Below are positions 42,377-49,425 of a DNA stretch of 64,000 nucleotides, piece after piece. The notes under the pieces were generated by a model, which saw only the letters and a program-made list of their open reading frames with translations, was not told the DNA's origin and did no database searches. The stretch is from assembly GCA_003151815.1 (NCBI GenBank), contig PLYN01000008.1:1-64000 (forward strand). Direction: 5' to 3'. Made by a program: the position numbers and the translations under genes. This stretch comes from Bacteroidota bacterium (GTDB lineage Bacteria; Bacteroidota; Bacteroidia; 2-12-FULL-35-15). The stretch's first letter is position 1. Each line of letters opens with the position of its first letter.

Positions 42377-43921
42377 ATGAAAAAAGTAGTATTATTAATT
42401 TTAGATGGTTGGGGGATCGGTGATGGCTCAAAGTCGGATGCCATAGCCAATGCAAACACTCCCTTTGTAAATAGTTTATATAAAAAATATCCACATAGCA
42501 CCTTGCGGACTTCCGGTGAAAATGTAGGTTTGCCTGAAGGACAAATGGGAAATAGCGAGGTGGGTCATCTTAACATTGGAGCAGGGCGTATTGTTTATCA
42601 GGATCTGGCATTGATCAACAAAGCAATTCGTGAAAAAACGATTGATAAAAATCCTGAACTTATCAAAGCTTTTGAATACGCCAAGCAAAATAACAAACCT
42701 TTACACCTCATGGGATTGGTGTCAGAGGGTGGTGTTCATTCATCACAAGCTCATTTACATTATTTATGTGATTTGGCAAAAACAAACGGAATACAAAACG
42801 TATTTATTCATGCCTTCACCGATGGGCGCGATACTGACCCTAAAAGCGGATTGGAGTATTTGAAAAATCTGCAAAAACATTTAAGCTTCACCCCGACCCT
42901 CTCCAAAGGAGAGGGAGGCGCCAGTGCTAAAATTGCAAGTGTTATTGGTCGCTATTATGCGATGGACAGGGATAAACGCTGGGAACGTGTTAAGTTAGCT
43001 TATGATCTTTTGGTAAAAGGTGAAGGCAAAAAATCGCAGGATATTTTAAGATCAATTGAAGAATCCTATTCCGACAATATTACTGATGAATTTATTAAAC
43101 CTATTGTTGCCATTGACGCATCGGGAAACCCAATCGGTGTGATAAAAGAAAACGATGTTGTTATTTGTTTCAATTTCCGTACGGACAGATGCAGGGAAAT
43201 CACGCAAGTGCTTACGCAACAAAACATCCCTGAACAAGGCATGAACACACTGCCTCTGTATTATGTTACCATGACCAATTACGATCACACGTATAAAAAT
43301 GTTCATGTGTTATATGATAAAGATAATTTAGTGAACACCCTCGGTGAAGTGCTTGAAAAGGCAGGGAAAACTCAGATCCGTATTGCGGAAACAGAAAAAT
43401 ATCCACACGTTACTTTTTTCTTTTCAGGCGGAAGAGAAAAAGAATTTATCGGTGAAAAACGACTGATGGTTCCATCCGCAAAAGTGGCTACGTATGATTT
43501 AAAACCGGAGATGAGTGCATATGAATTGACAGAACTTATTGTCCCTGAATTAAAAAAAGGAGAAACGGATTTTATTTGTATGAACTTTGCTAATCCGGAT
43601 ATGGTAGGACATACAGGCGTTTATAGTGCAGTAATAAAAGCTGTTGAAACAATTGATATTTGTACCAAGCGAGTAGTTGAGGCAGGTTTAGAAAGTGGTT
43701 ATTCATTTATCATCATTGCCGATCATGGTAATGCTGATTATATGATAAATGAAGATGGTACGCCACATACCTCTCATACAACCAATCCGGTACCATGCAT
43801 TTTAATTGACAAGGATTATAAAAAAGTAAATGAAGGAAAGTTATCTGACATTGCACCTACTATTTTAAAAATAATGGGTGTTCCAATTCCTAAAGAAATG
43901 CATGGGCATGTGTTGGTTTGA
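42377..43921 (+). CDS. gpmI: 2,3-bisphosphoglycerate-independent phosphoglycerate mutase, with an in-frame repeat insertion
   Basis: 514 residues. It interconverts 3- and 2-phosphoglycerate in glycolysis using two Mn ions. Motifs: LLILDGWGIG at the start, catalytic Ser60 in GQMGNSEVGHLNIGAG, TDGRDTDP, GRYYAMDRDKRWER, FANPDMVGHTG and DHGNAD. Residues about 170-182 (SFTPTLSKGEGGA) are encoded by a complete REP-like CCTCTCC palindrome and have no counterpart in ordinary GpmI. They sit just before KIASVIGRYYAM, probably as a surface loop. All catalytic residues are intact. Confidence 0.95.
   Translation: MKKVVLLILDGWGIGDGSKSDAIANANTPFVNSLYKKYPHSTLRTSGENVGLPEGQMGNSEVGHLNIGAGRIVYQDLALINKAIREKTIDKNPELIKAFEYAKQNNKPLHLMGLVSEGGVHSSQAHLHYLCDLAKTNGIQNVFIHAFTDGRDTDPKSGLEYLKNLQKHLSFTPTLSKGEGGASAKIASVIGRYYAMDRDKRWERVKLAYDLLVKGEGKKSQDILRSIEESYSDNITDEFIKPIVAIDASGNPIGVIKENDVVICFNFRTDRCREITQVLTQQNIPEQGMNTLPLYYVTMTNYDHTYKNVHVLYDKDNLVNTLGEVLEKAGKTQIRIAETEKYPHVTFFFSGGREKEFIGEKRLMVPSAKVATYDLKPEMSAYELTELIVPELKKGETDFICMNFANPDMVGHTGVYSAVIKAVETIDICTKRVVEAGLESGYSFIIIADHGNADYMINEDGTPHTSHTTNPVPCILIDKDYKKVNEGKLSDIAPTILKIMGVPIPKEMHGHVLV
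42885..42920. repeat. REP-like CCTCTCC palindrome 6, inside gpmI
   Basis: CTTCACCCCGACCCTCTCC-AAA-GGAGAGGGAGG. The palindrome CCCTCTCC-AAA-GGAGAGGG (42897-42915) is identical to the one at 38449. It is read in frame by the gpmI gene. Confidence 0.8.
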
Positions 43922-43966
43922 TGGTCGGGATTTGTAATCCCGACCTTAGAGCAAACGGATTTCAAA
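43921..43966. repeat. Two small palindromes after gpmI
   Basis: GGTCGGGATT-TGT-AATCCCGACC followed by CGGATTT-C-AAATCCG. Either may end the gpmI transcript. They resemble dispersed GGATTTGTAATCC repeats of Bacteroidota. Confidence 0.55.
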
Positions 43967-43998
43967 TCCGAAAATAAATTAGGTAAAATTATTTGGAC

Positions 43999-44583
43999 AT
44001 GAAAAAATTACTATACATCATTGCTTTTATAACGTGGACAATTAGTTCATTTGGACAACTTTGTAGTCCTGATTCTTTACGTTGTAGTCCTAATCCTTTT
44101 TCAGATAACCCAACTCTGACTTACTATGTAGCGACCAAAGACACATTGTCAATTACTATTTATAATACATTTGGACAAATAATGGGGCAAGTATTCGTTG
44201 ATTCAATAATAAATATTGGGTCTTATTCATGTACTTTAATGGCTGGCACTTACCCTGCAGGTATTTACCATGTTACTCTTCAAAACAAATCTGGTAATCT
44301 TTGTCCGCGTAAAATAATAAAGCTTTCAGATGCTGGCATTACTCAATTTAAAAATCCAACCGACCTTAAAATATGTCCCAATCCGACAACTGAGATAATT
44401 AAAATTGAAACCACGCAGCCGTTTGACTTGCTTAAAATTTATTCTATTGACAATAAATTAGTGAAAGAAATAATTAATCCGCCGAAAAATATTTCTGTCG
44501 CTGACTTGCCTGCTGGTGTTTATCTGTTGACAGGTTTTAATAAGGACAAGTTAATCTTTAACTATAAAATAATCCGCCTCTAA
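43999..44583 (+). CDS. Exported protein made of two tandem T9SS sorting-like domains
   Basis: 194 residues from the ATG at 43999. A signal peptide (about 1-19, SSFGQ) is followed by two type A C-terminal-domain repeats: the first about 30-105 (CSPNPFSDNPTLTYYV...YNTFGQIMG...PAGIYHVTL...KIIKL) and the second about 125-194 (ICPNPTTEIIKIETT...YSIDNKLVKEI...LPAGVYLLTG...YKIIRL). T9SS cargo normally carries one such domain after a large cargo part; here no cargo is left. A surface-filling protein, a decoy or a degraded cargo gene are options. Confidence 0.75.
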   Translation: MKKLLYIIAFITWTISSFGQLCSPDSLRCSPNPFSDNPTLTYYVATKDTLSITIYNTFGQIMGQVFVDSIINIGSYSCTLMAGTYPAGIYHVTLQNKSGNLCPRKIIKLSDAGITQFKNPTDLKICPNPTTEIIKIETTQPFDLLKIYSIDNKLVKEIINPPKNISVADLPAGVYLLTGFNKDKLIFNYKIIRL

Positions 44584-44621
44584 TAGTAGTTTACAGAAAA
44601 CAATTGAAATCAATAAAAAAT

Positions 44622-44987
44622 ATGAAGATAATATTTCTGTTCGTTTTCACATTTCTAATATGTCAAATTAATTATGGACAAAATTTGAAAATAAAAATTT
44701 ACAACAAATCAGGGTTTGACATTGATTCAGTTTTAATTGGAGACAAATTTGTTGGGGCTATTAAAAAAAACTCTTCAATTATAATTTTAGACTGTAGAGA
44801 AATTACACTTCAAGATGGTCTTCCTTATGGTCTTCCAGGCGGTATTATAATAAATGAAACTACAAATAAAGAGTTAATTGGACTTTGTGGTACAGGTCGA
44901 ATTAAAGTAACAAAAGGTAATTTTAAATTTGACATTACGGCATCTAAAAATGAATTTGGATACAGATTGTTTTGGGATAAACACTAA
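44622..44987 (+). CDS. Small exported protein, unrecognised
   Basis: 121 residues from the ATG at 44622 (a TTG 18 bases upstream is possible). Signal peptide about 1-20 (IIFLFVFTFLICQINYGQ), then a beta-rich domain with NKSGFDIDSVLIGDKFVG...GRIKVTKGNFKFDI. No family recognised. It follows the double T9SS-domain gene by 38 bp and may be co-transcribed. Confidence 0.6.
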   Translation: MKIIFLFVFTFLICQINYGQNLKIKIYNKSGFDIDSVLIGDKFVGAIKKNSSIIILDCREITLQDGLPYGLPGGIIINETTNKELIGLCGTGRIKVTKGNFKFDITASKNEFGYRLFWDKH

Positions 44988-45014
44988 GAAACTTAAGCCA
45001 CTAAGATTTTAACT

Positions 45015-46385
45015 ATGAATTCAACCAACACTTACATCGAAAAAAATAAAGAACGTTTCATTAACGAACTTTTTGAATTGCTAAGGATTCCATCGGTAAG
45101 CGCGGATCCAAAATACAAGAACGATGTTATTAAAACTGCTGATGCTGTTAAAGAAAAATTAATAGCAGCCGGTGCTGACAAAGTGGAGATATGCCCTACC
45201 GCTGGTTATCCGATAGTATATGGCGAAAAAATAATTGATGCTAAATTACCAACTGTTCTGGTTTATGGTCATTATGATGTGCAACCCGCAGACCCGCTTG
45301 AACTTTGGCATTCAGGACCTTTTGAACCAATCATTAAAGATGGCAATATTTATGCGCGTGGTGCGTGTGATGACAAAGGGCAAATGTTTATGCATGTGAA
45401 AGCATTCGAATTAATGATGAAAACGAATTCCTTGCCCTGCAATATAAAATTTATGATAGAAGGTGAAGAGGAAGTTGGTTCGGATAATCTTGGAACATTT
45501 GTAAAACAAAACAAAGAAAAATTAAAAGCAGACATAATCTTAATTTCTGATACCGGAATTATTGCCAATGATATACCTTCTATAACAGTTGGCTTACGCG
45601 GATTGAGTTATCTAGAAGTGGAGGTTACCGGTCCAAATCGTGATCTGCATTCAGGATTATATGGAGGAGCTGTTGCAAATCCAATTAATATTTTGTGCAA
45701 AATGATCGCCCAGATGAAAGACGATAAAGAGCACATTACCATTCCGGGCTTTTATGATGATGTGGAAATACTTAGTGCGGAAGAACGCGCAGAGATGGCA
45801 AAAGCACCATTCAAATTAGATGAATATAAAAAAGCGTTGGATCTGTCGGACATACATGGTGAAGAAGGATTCAGCACCAACGAACGAAATTCTATTCGTC
45901 CGACATTGGATGTAAATGGCATCTGGGGAGGTTATACAGGCGAAGGAGCAAAAACTGTTATTGCTTCAAAAGCATTTGCAAAAATCTCCATGCGCTTGGT
46001 CCCTCATCAAAACAGTGATAAAATTACTGAACTTTTTAAAAAATATTTTGAGAGCATCGCACCGAAATCCGTTAAGGTGAAAGTAACACCGCATCATGGC
46101 GGGGAACCTGTTGTAACGCCAAGCGATTCGGTTGCATACAAAGCAGCAAGTATGGCAATGGAAACAACCTTTGGCAAAAAACCAATACCTGTTCGCAGTG
46201 GTGGAAGCATTCCAATTGTAGCTATGTTTAAATCGGAATTAGGTTTGGATTCGGTACTGATGGGCTTTGGTTTGGATTCGGATGCTATCCATTCGCCAAA
46301 CGAACATTACGGTGTGTTTAACTATTTAAAGGGCATTGAAACGATTCCTTATTTTTATAAATATTATGCAGAGTTGAGTATTTAA
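45015..46385 (+). CDS. M20-family metallopeptidase (dipeptidase)
   Basis: 456 residues. Metal ligands and catalytic residues of the M20 family: YGHYDVQPAD (His, Asp), GACDDKGQ (Asp), EGEEEVGS (Glu-Glu) and the C-terminal HSPNEHYG His. The dimerisation lid (about 190-310) with LRGLSYLEVEVTGPNRDLHSG is present. It hydrolyses dipeptides or N-acyl amino acids in the cytoplasm. Its TAA stop abuts a REP-like palindrome pair. Confidence 0.92.
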   Translation: MNSTNTYIEKNKERFINELFELLRIPSVSADPKYKNDVIKTADAVKEKLIAAGADKVEICPTAGYPIVYGEKIIDAKLPTVLVYGHYDVQPADPLELWHSGPFEPIIKDGNIYARGACDDKGQMFMHVKAFELMMKTNSLPCNIKFMIEGEEEVGSDNLGTFVKQNKEKLKADIILISDTGIIANDIPSITVGLRGLSYLEVEVTGPNRDLHSGLYGGAVANPINILCKMIAQMKDDKEHITIPGFYDDVEILSAEERAEMAKAPFKLDEYKKALDLSDIHGEEGFSTNERNSIRPTLDVNGIWGGYTGEGAKTVIASKAFAKISMRLVPHQNSDKITELFKKYFESIAPKSVKVKVTPHHGGEPVVTPSDSVAYKAASMAMETTFGKKPIPVRSGGSIPIVAMFKSELGLDSVLMGFGLDSDAIHSPNEHYGVFNYLKGIETIPYFYKYYAELSI

Positions 46386-46511
46386 ACCTCACCCCTACCC
46401 CTCTCCTTGAAAAAAGGAGAGGGCGCGAAACTTAAAACAAAAAATAAACAATTTTTACTATACAAAATTAAATATTGCCCTCTCCTTTGGAGAGGGATTA
46501 AGGGTGAGGTC
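46386..46511. repeat. Inverted pair of REP-like CCTCTCC palindromes
   Basis: A first element (46386-46425, CCCCTCTCC-TTGAAAAAA-GGAGAGGG) and a second on the opposite strand (about 46478-46511, CCCTCTCC-TTT-GGAGAGGG then ATTAAGGGTGAGG) enclose 50 A/T-rich bases. This head-to-head pairing is BIME-like. The right end reaches to 2 bases before the next start codon. Confidence 0.7.
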
Positions 46512-46512
46512 T

Positions 46513-46977
46513 ATGAAAAAAACTATTTCTATTTTATTCACATTTTGTATTATTTTATTCACTTCTTGCAAGGAATATCAAGAAGTAAGTTTTAGTGAGA
46601 TCAATAATGTTAATGTTACAACTCTGAGTCAGAAGGGAGTGGAAGCCACTATTACAGCGCATATCAAAAATCCAAATAAGGTAGCATTCACTATTTACAG
46701 ATCTGAAATGGATGTAACAGTCGGCGGAATAGATGCAGGTAAAGCCCAGATGACAGAAAACGTAAGAATAAAAGCCCAATCAGAAGAAATATATACGTTT
46801 AAAATAAAATCAGACTTTTCAAATTTAAGTTTCGCAGACATGCCTAAAATAATGGCAATGGCGATGAGCAAACACGTAAAAGTTGGATTAAAAGGAAATT
46901 TAAAAGTTGGGAAACTATTTGTAAAAAAGTCTTTCCCCTTTGATATCATAAAAAATGTTCCAATAGAAGGAATGTAA
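46513..46977 (+). CDS. LEA type 2/WHy-like lipoprotein
   Basis: 154 residues from the ATG at 46513; a GTG three codons upstream lies in the repeat element and is rejected. The signal peptide ends in lipobox ILFTSC (Cys18). The mature part is one WHy/LEA14 domain: VNVTTLSQKGVEATITAHIKNPNKVAFTIYRSEMDVTVGG...ENVRIKAQSEEIYTFKI. LEA14 proteins are stress-linked. It is the second protein of this type in the window (see 5906). Confidence 0.75.
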   Translation: MKKTISILFTFCIILFTSCKEYQEVSFSEINNVNVTTLSQKGVEATITAHIKNPNKVAFTIYRSEMDVTVGGIDAGKAQMTENVRIKAQSEEIYTFKIKSDFSNLSFADMPKIMAMAMSKHVKVGLKGNLKVGKLFVKKSFPFDIIKNVPIEGM

Positions 46978-47005
46978 TTCGAATTTATTCTAATGTTCAA
47001 ACTAA

Positions 47006-47671
47006 ATGTTCTACCCAAAAAAAATAGTATTCTTATTATTAGGTCTCATTTCTATAGGGTTTACAACCTTTACCAGGATTGATGATGAATGGGTATTAAA
47101 GAAACAGAGCAATGGAGTTTCTGTGTATAACCGTGGAGTAGAAAATACGGCTGTTAAAGAATTAAGAGCTATAACCCAATTAGAAACATCCTTGTCGAGT
47201 ATCATTGCTTTACTTTTAGATAGAGAATCTTATCCACAATGGGTTTATAAGTGTGCAAAATCGCATGTCTTGAAGGAGGTCACTGATGTTGAAGCGATTT
47301 GCTATCAAAACGTGGTAGCACCATGGCCCATCGACAACCGCGATATTATTTTAAATGTAACTGTGAAACAGGATGAAACTACAAAAGTTGTATTTCTAAA
47401 TTCAATCAGTAAACCCGATTATATTCCGGAAGTTGACAATCATGTTAGAGTGCTTGAATTTAGGGCATCGTGGACGCTTACACCACTAAAAAACGGAATC
47501 GTAAATTGCGAATATCAATTACTTTTTGATCCGGGTGGAAATGTTCCAACGTGGATCGTTAATGCCGCTGCCATTGATGGTCCGTTTGAAACGACAAGTA
47601 ATATGAGGCGAATGGTACTGAAAGAAAAATATCAAAAAATGCATTACACCTTTATCAAGGAACTTCAATAA
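47006..47671 (+). CDS. Exported START-domain lipid-binding-like protein
   Basis: 221 residues. A short hydrophobic N-terminus (about 3-20, signal peptide or anchor) precedes a START/Bet v1-like fold (30-221): DEWVLKKQSNGVSVYNRGVENTAVKELRA, WVYKCAKSHVLKEV, WPIDNRDIILNV, WTLTPLKNGIVNCEYQLLFDPGGNVPTWIVN. START domains bind sterols or phospholipids. Lies 28 bp after the LEA-like lipoprotein, so both may act on envelope lipids. Confidence 0.8.
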   Translation: MFYPKKIVFLLLGLISIGFTTFTRIDDEWVLKKQSNGVSVYNRGVENTAVKELRAITQLETSLSSIIALLLDRESYPQWVYKCAKSHVLKEVTDVEAICYQNVVAPWPIDNRDIILNVTVKQDETTKVVFLNSISKPDYIPEVDNHVRVLEFRASWTLTPLKNGIVNCEYQLLFDPGGNVPTWIVNAAAIDGPFETTSNMRRMVLKEKYQKMHYTFIKELQ

Positions 47672-47705
47672 AAAGTACAATCAACCTTTTAAATTCAAAA
47701 CAAAT

Positions 47706-48050
47706 ATGAGTCTTATTGCATTTCTGAATAAAATAAATACATCACCTGAAACGATTGAATTTAATGACACCATAGCTGTTATCGATGAAAATTATGAGTT
47801 TACTCCCACCCTGTTTAAAAATGGAAATGCCATCAATGAAGCAGGTAAAAATTCCGGTTCGTGTAAATTATTTGCTTTTGCGAAACTCCATCATTTAATT
47901 GCTATTCAAACATTAAACTGCTTTGGTGCCTATTATCGTAATGATGTGCTTCAACATCCCGATGGCACAGATCATCAAAATATCAGAAATTTTATGAATA
48001 CAGGATGGGAAGGTATTCTGTTTGAAGGGACTCCACTTAAACAAAAATAA
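47706..48050 (+). CDS. HopJ type III effector family protein
   Basis: 114 residues: FNDTIAVIDENYEFTPTLFKNG, NAINEAGKNSGSCKLFAFAKLHHL and HPDGTDHQNIRNFMNTGWEGILFEG are diagnostic for the HopJ family. The name comes from Pseudomonas syringae effector screens; most carriers have no type III system and none is seen here, so an effector role is unlikely. Function unknown. Lies 8 bp before the Crp/Fnr gene. Confidence 0.88.
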   Translation: MSLIAFLNKINTSPETIEFNDTIAVIDENYEFTPTLFKNGNAINEAGKNSGSCKLFAFAKLHHLIAIQTLNCFGAYYRNDVLQHPDGTDHQNIRNFMNTGWEGILFEGTPLKQK

Positions 48051-48058
48051 TTTGTAAC

Positions 48059-48682
48059 ATGGAAGCATTAGATAATATCGTTGAATTCAAATCTTCACCT
48101 GAAATCAGAGAAAAATTATATCAATACGGAATAGCTAAAACCTTTCAGGAAGGCGATGTGATATTAAATGAAAACGCTTATATCAAAGCAATTCCACTGG
48201 TTACAAGCGGAAACATCAGAGTGATGCGTACAGATGAAGATGGCAGAGAAATATTATTGTATTACATCAAAGCCGGCGAGAGTTGCATCATGTCATTTTT
48301 AGGAGGTTTGCATCACGACACCAGCAAAGTAAAAGCCATAGCCGAAGAAGAAACGGAAATACTTTTTATCCCGATTGATAAAGTGAGCGAGCTTATCAAA
48401 GAATTTCCTGAATGGCTGGATTATATTTTCCGATTATATCATAAACGTTTCGAAGAATTATTGGAAGTGGTAAACGCCGTTGCATTTAAAAAAATGGATG
48501 AACGATTGCTAAATTTCATCAAAAAAAAATGTGAACTTACCAAGAGTCACACGTTATATGTAACTCATGAACAATTGGCAAACGAGCTTGGTACCGCTCG
48601 TGTAGTGGTTTCCCGACTACTTAAGCAAATGGAAGATGAGAATATCGTAAAACTCGGCAGAAATAAAATTTCCCTTCTGTAA
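48059..48682 (+). CDS. Crp/Fnr-family transcription regulator
   Basis: 207 residues. The cyclic-nucleotide-binding fold (about 15-125) lacks the N-terminal Cys set of Fe-S Fnr proteins. One Cys (GESCIMSF, near 76) is a possible sensor. The helix-turn-helix lies near 165-195 (VTHEQLANELGTARVVVSRLLKQMEDENIVKL). It sits directly in front of the sulfur-detoxification genes whose promoters share an 18-nt box, the first overlapping its own stop codon. It is the obvious candidate to bind these boxes. Confidence 0.9.
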   Translation: MEALDNIVEFKSSPEIREKLYQYGIAKTFQEGDVILNENAYIKAIPLVTSGNIRVMRTDEDGREILLYYIKAGESCIMSFLGGLHHDTSKVKAIAEEETEILFIPIDKVSELIKEFPEWLDYIFRLYHKRFEELLEVVNAVAFKKMDERLLNFIKKKCELTKSHTLYVTHEQLANELGTARVVVSRLLKQMEDENIVKLGRNKISLL

Positions 48683-48722
48683 CAAAAGTAGCTGTAGTCC
48701 ATTTTGTATTGTTTTACATTTG
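48678..48722 (+). promoter_or_regulatory. Promoter 1 of the sulfur cluster with operator box
   Basis: TGTAACAAAAGTAGCTGT at 48678-48695 overlaps the Crp/Fnr stop codon. A perfect -7 TACATTTG ends at 48722, 45 nt from the start of the box. The same box and spacing recur at 49353-49397. Confidence 0.7.
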
Positions 48723-48755
48723 TTTGACAGTATCATTCACTTAAAACCAAAACAA

Positions 48756-48962
48756 ATGAAAAAAAATATGGGAACAGCCGACAAAGTAGTAAGAATACTT
48801 GCGGCAATCATTATCGCCGCCTTATATTATTTCAAACAAATTTCAGGAATAACAGCAATCGTTCTGCTCATTATTGCAGGTGTTTTTATCGTCACCAGTT
48901 TCCTGAGTTTTTGTCCTTTATATTTGCCTTTCGGAATTTCAACTAAGAAAAAAGATAAGTAA
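48756..48962 (+). CDS. DUF2892 (YgaP-like) membrane protein
   Basis: 68 residues from the ATG at 48756 (the second Met at 48768 is also possible; an upstream TTG at 48720 lies in the -7 element). Two membrane helices (about 12-27 and 33-50) and a short FCPLYLPFGIS motif fit DUF2892, the membrane part of YgaP-type rhodaneses. Such proteins accompany sulfide and persulfide genes. It ends 1 bp before the TauE gene. Confidence 0.85.
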   Translation: MKKNMGTADKVVRILAAIIIAALYYFKQISGITAIVLLIIAGVFIVTSFLSFCPLYLPFGISTKKKDK

Positions 48963-48963
48963 A

Positions 48964-49344
48964 ATGGAAGTACAAAATGTTATCATCATCGCTTTGATTG
49001 GTATCGTATCGGGCATTTTAGGCGGCATGTTCGGCTTAGGTGGAGCTGTAATAATAATTCCTGCCTTAGTAATGGTCCTCGGATATTCTCAGCAAATGGC
49101 ACAAGGCACCACCTTGATGATGATGGTGCCGCCTATTGGAGCCTTAGCGGCCTTTCAATATTATCAAAAGGGATTTGTTGACATAAAAGCCGCATTCATC
49201 ATGGCAGCATTTTTCTTTGTTGGTGGATATTTAGGGGCTAGGTTCGCGACAAATCTTCCGCAGGAAATATTAAAAAAAATTTTCGCCATCATGCTAATTG
49301 TTATCGCTATAAAAATGCTGTTTTTTGGTAAAATTCAAAATTAA
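48964..49344 (+). CDS. TauE/SafE-family sulfite/organosulfur exporter, half-size
   Basis: 126 residues with about four membrane helices; the family is normally about 250 residues with two such halves. Motifs: GILGGMFGLGGAVIIIPALV at the N-terminus and GGYLGARFATNLP. Half-size members are thought to act as dimers. In this context it would export sulfite or a related sulfur oxyanion made by the downstream dioxygenase. Confidence 0.85.
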   Translation: MEVQNVIIIALIGIVSGILGGMFGLGGAVIIIPALVMVLGYSQQMAQGTTLMMMVPPIGALAAFQYYQKGFVDIKAAFIMAAFFFVGGYLGARFATNLPQEILKKIFAIMLIVIAIKMLFFGKIQN

Positions 49345-49352
49345 TTTCTTTA

Positions 49353-49397
49353 TGTAACAAAAGTAGCTGTGCAGACTAATTCAGCCTTGTACCTTTG
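49353..49397 (+). promoter_or_regulatory. Promoter 2 of the sulfur cluster with operator box
   Basis: TGTAACAAAAGTAGCTGT at 49353-49370 and a perfect -7 TACCTTTG ending at 49397. Box sequence and 45-nt geometry equal promoter 1, while the bases between box and -7 element differ. Confidence 0.72.
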
Positions 49398-49425
49398 TTT
49401 CAGATAACCAATAAAAAATCAAATT

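Noticed and set aside
46407-46595. Plus-strand frame through the REP-like pair
   Set aside because: Encoded by repeat DNA and overlaps the lipoprotein gene in another frame.
47706-48050. Type III secretion effector
   Set aside because: HopJ-family name only; no type III secretion gene is present in the window.
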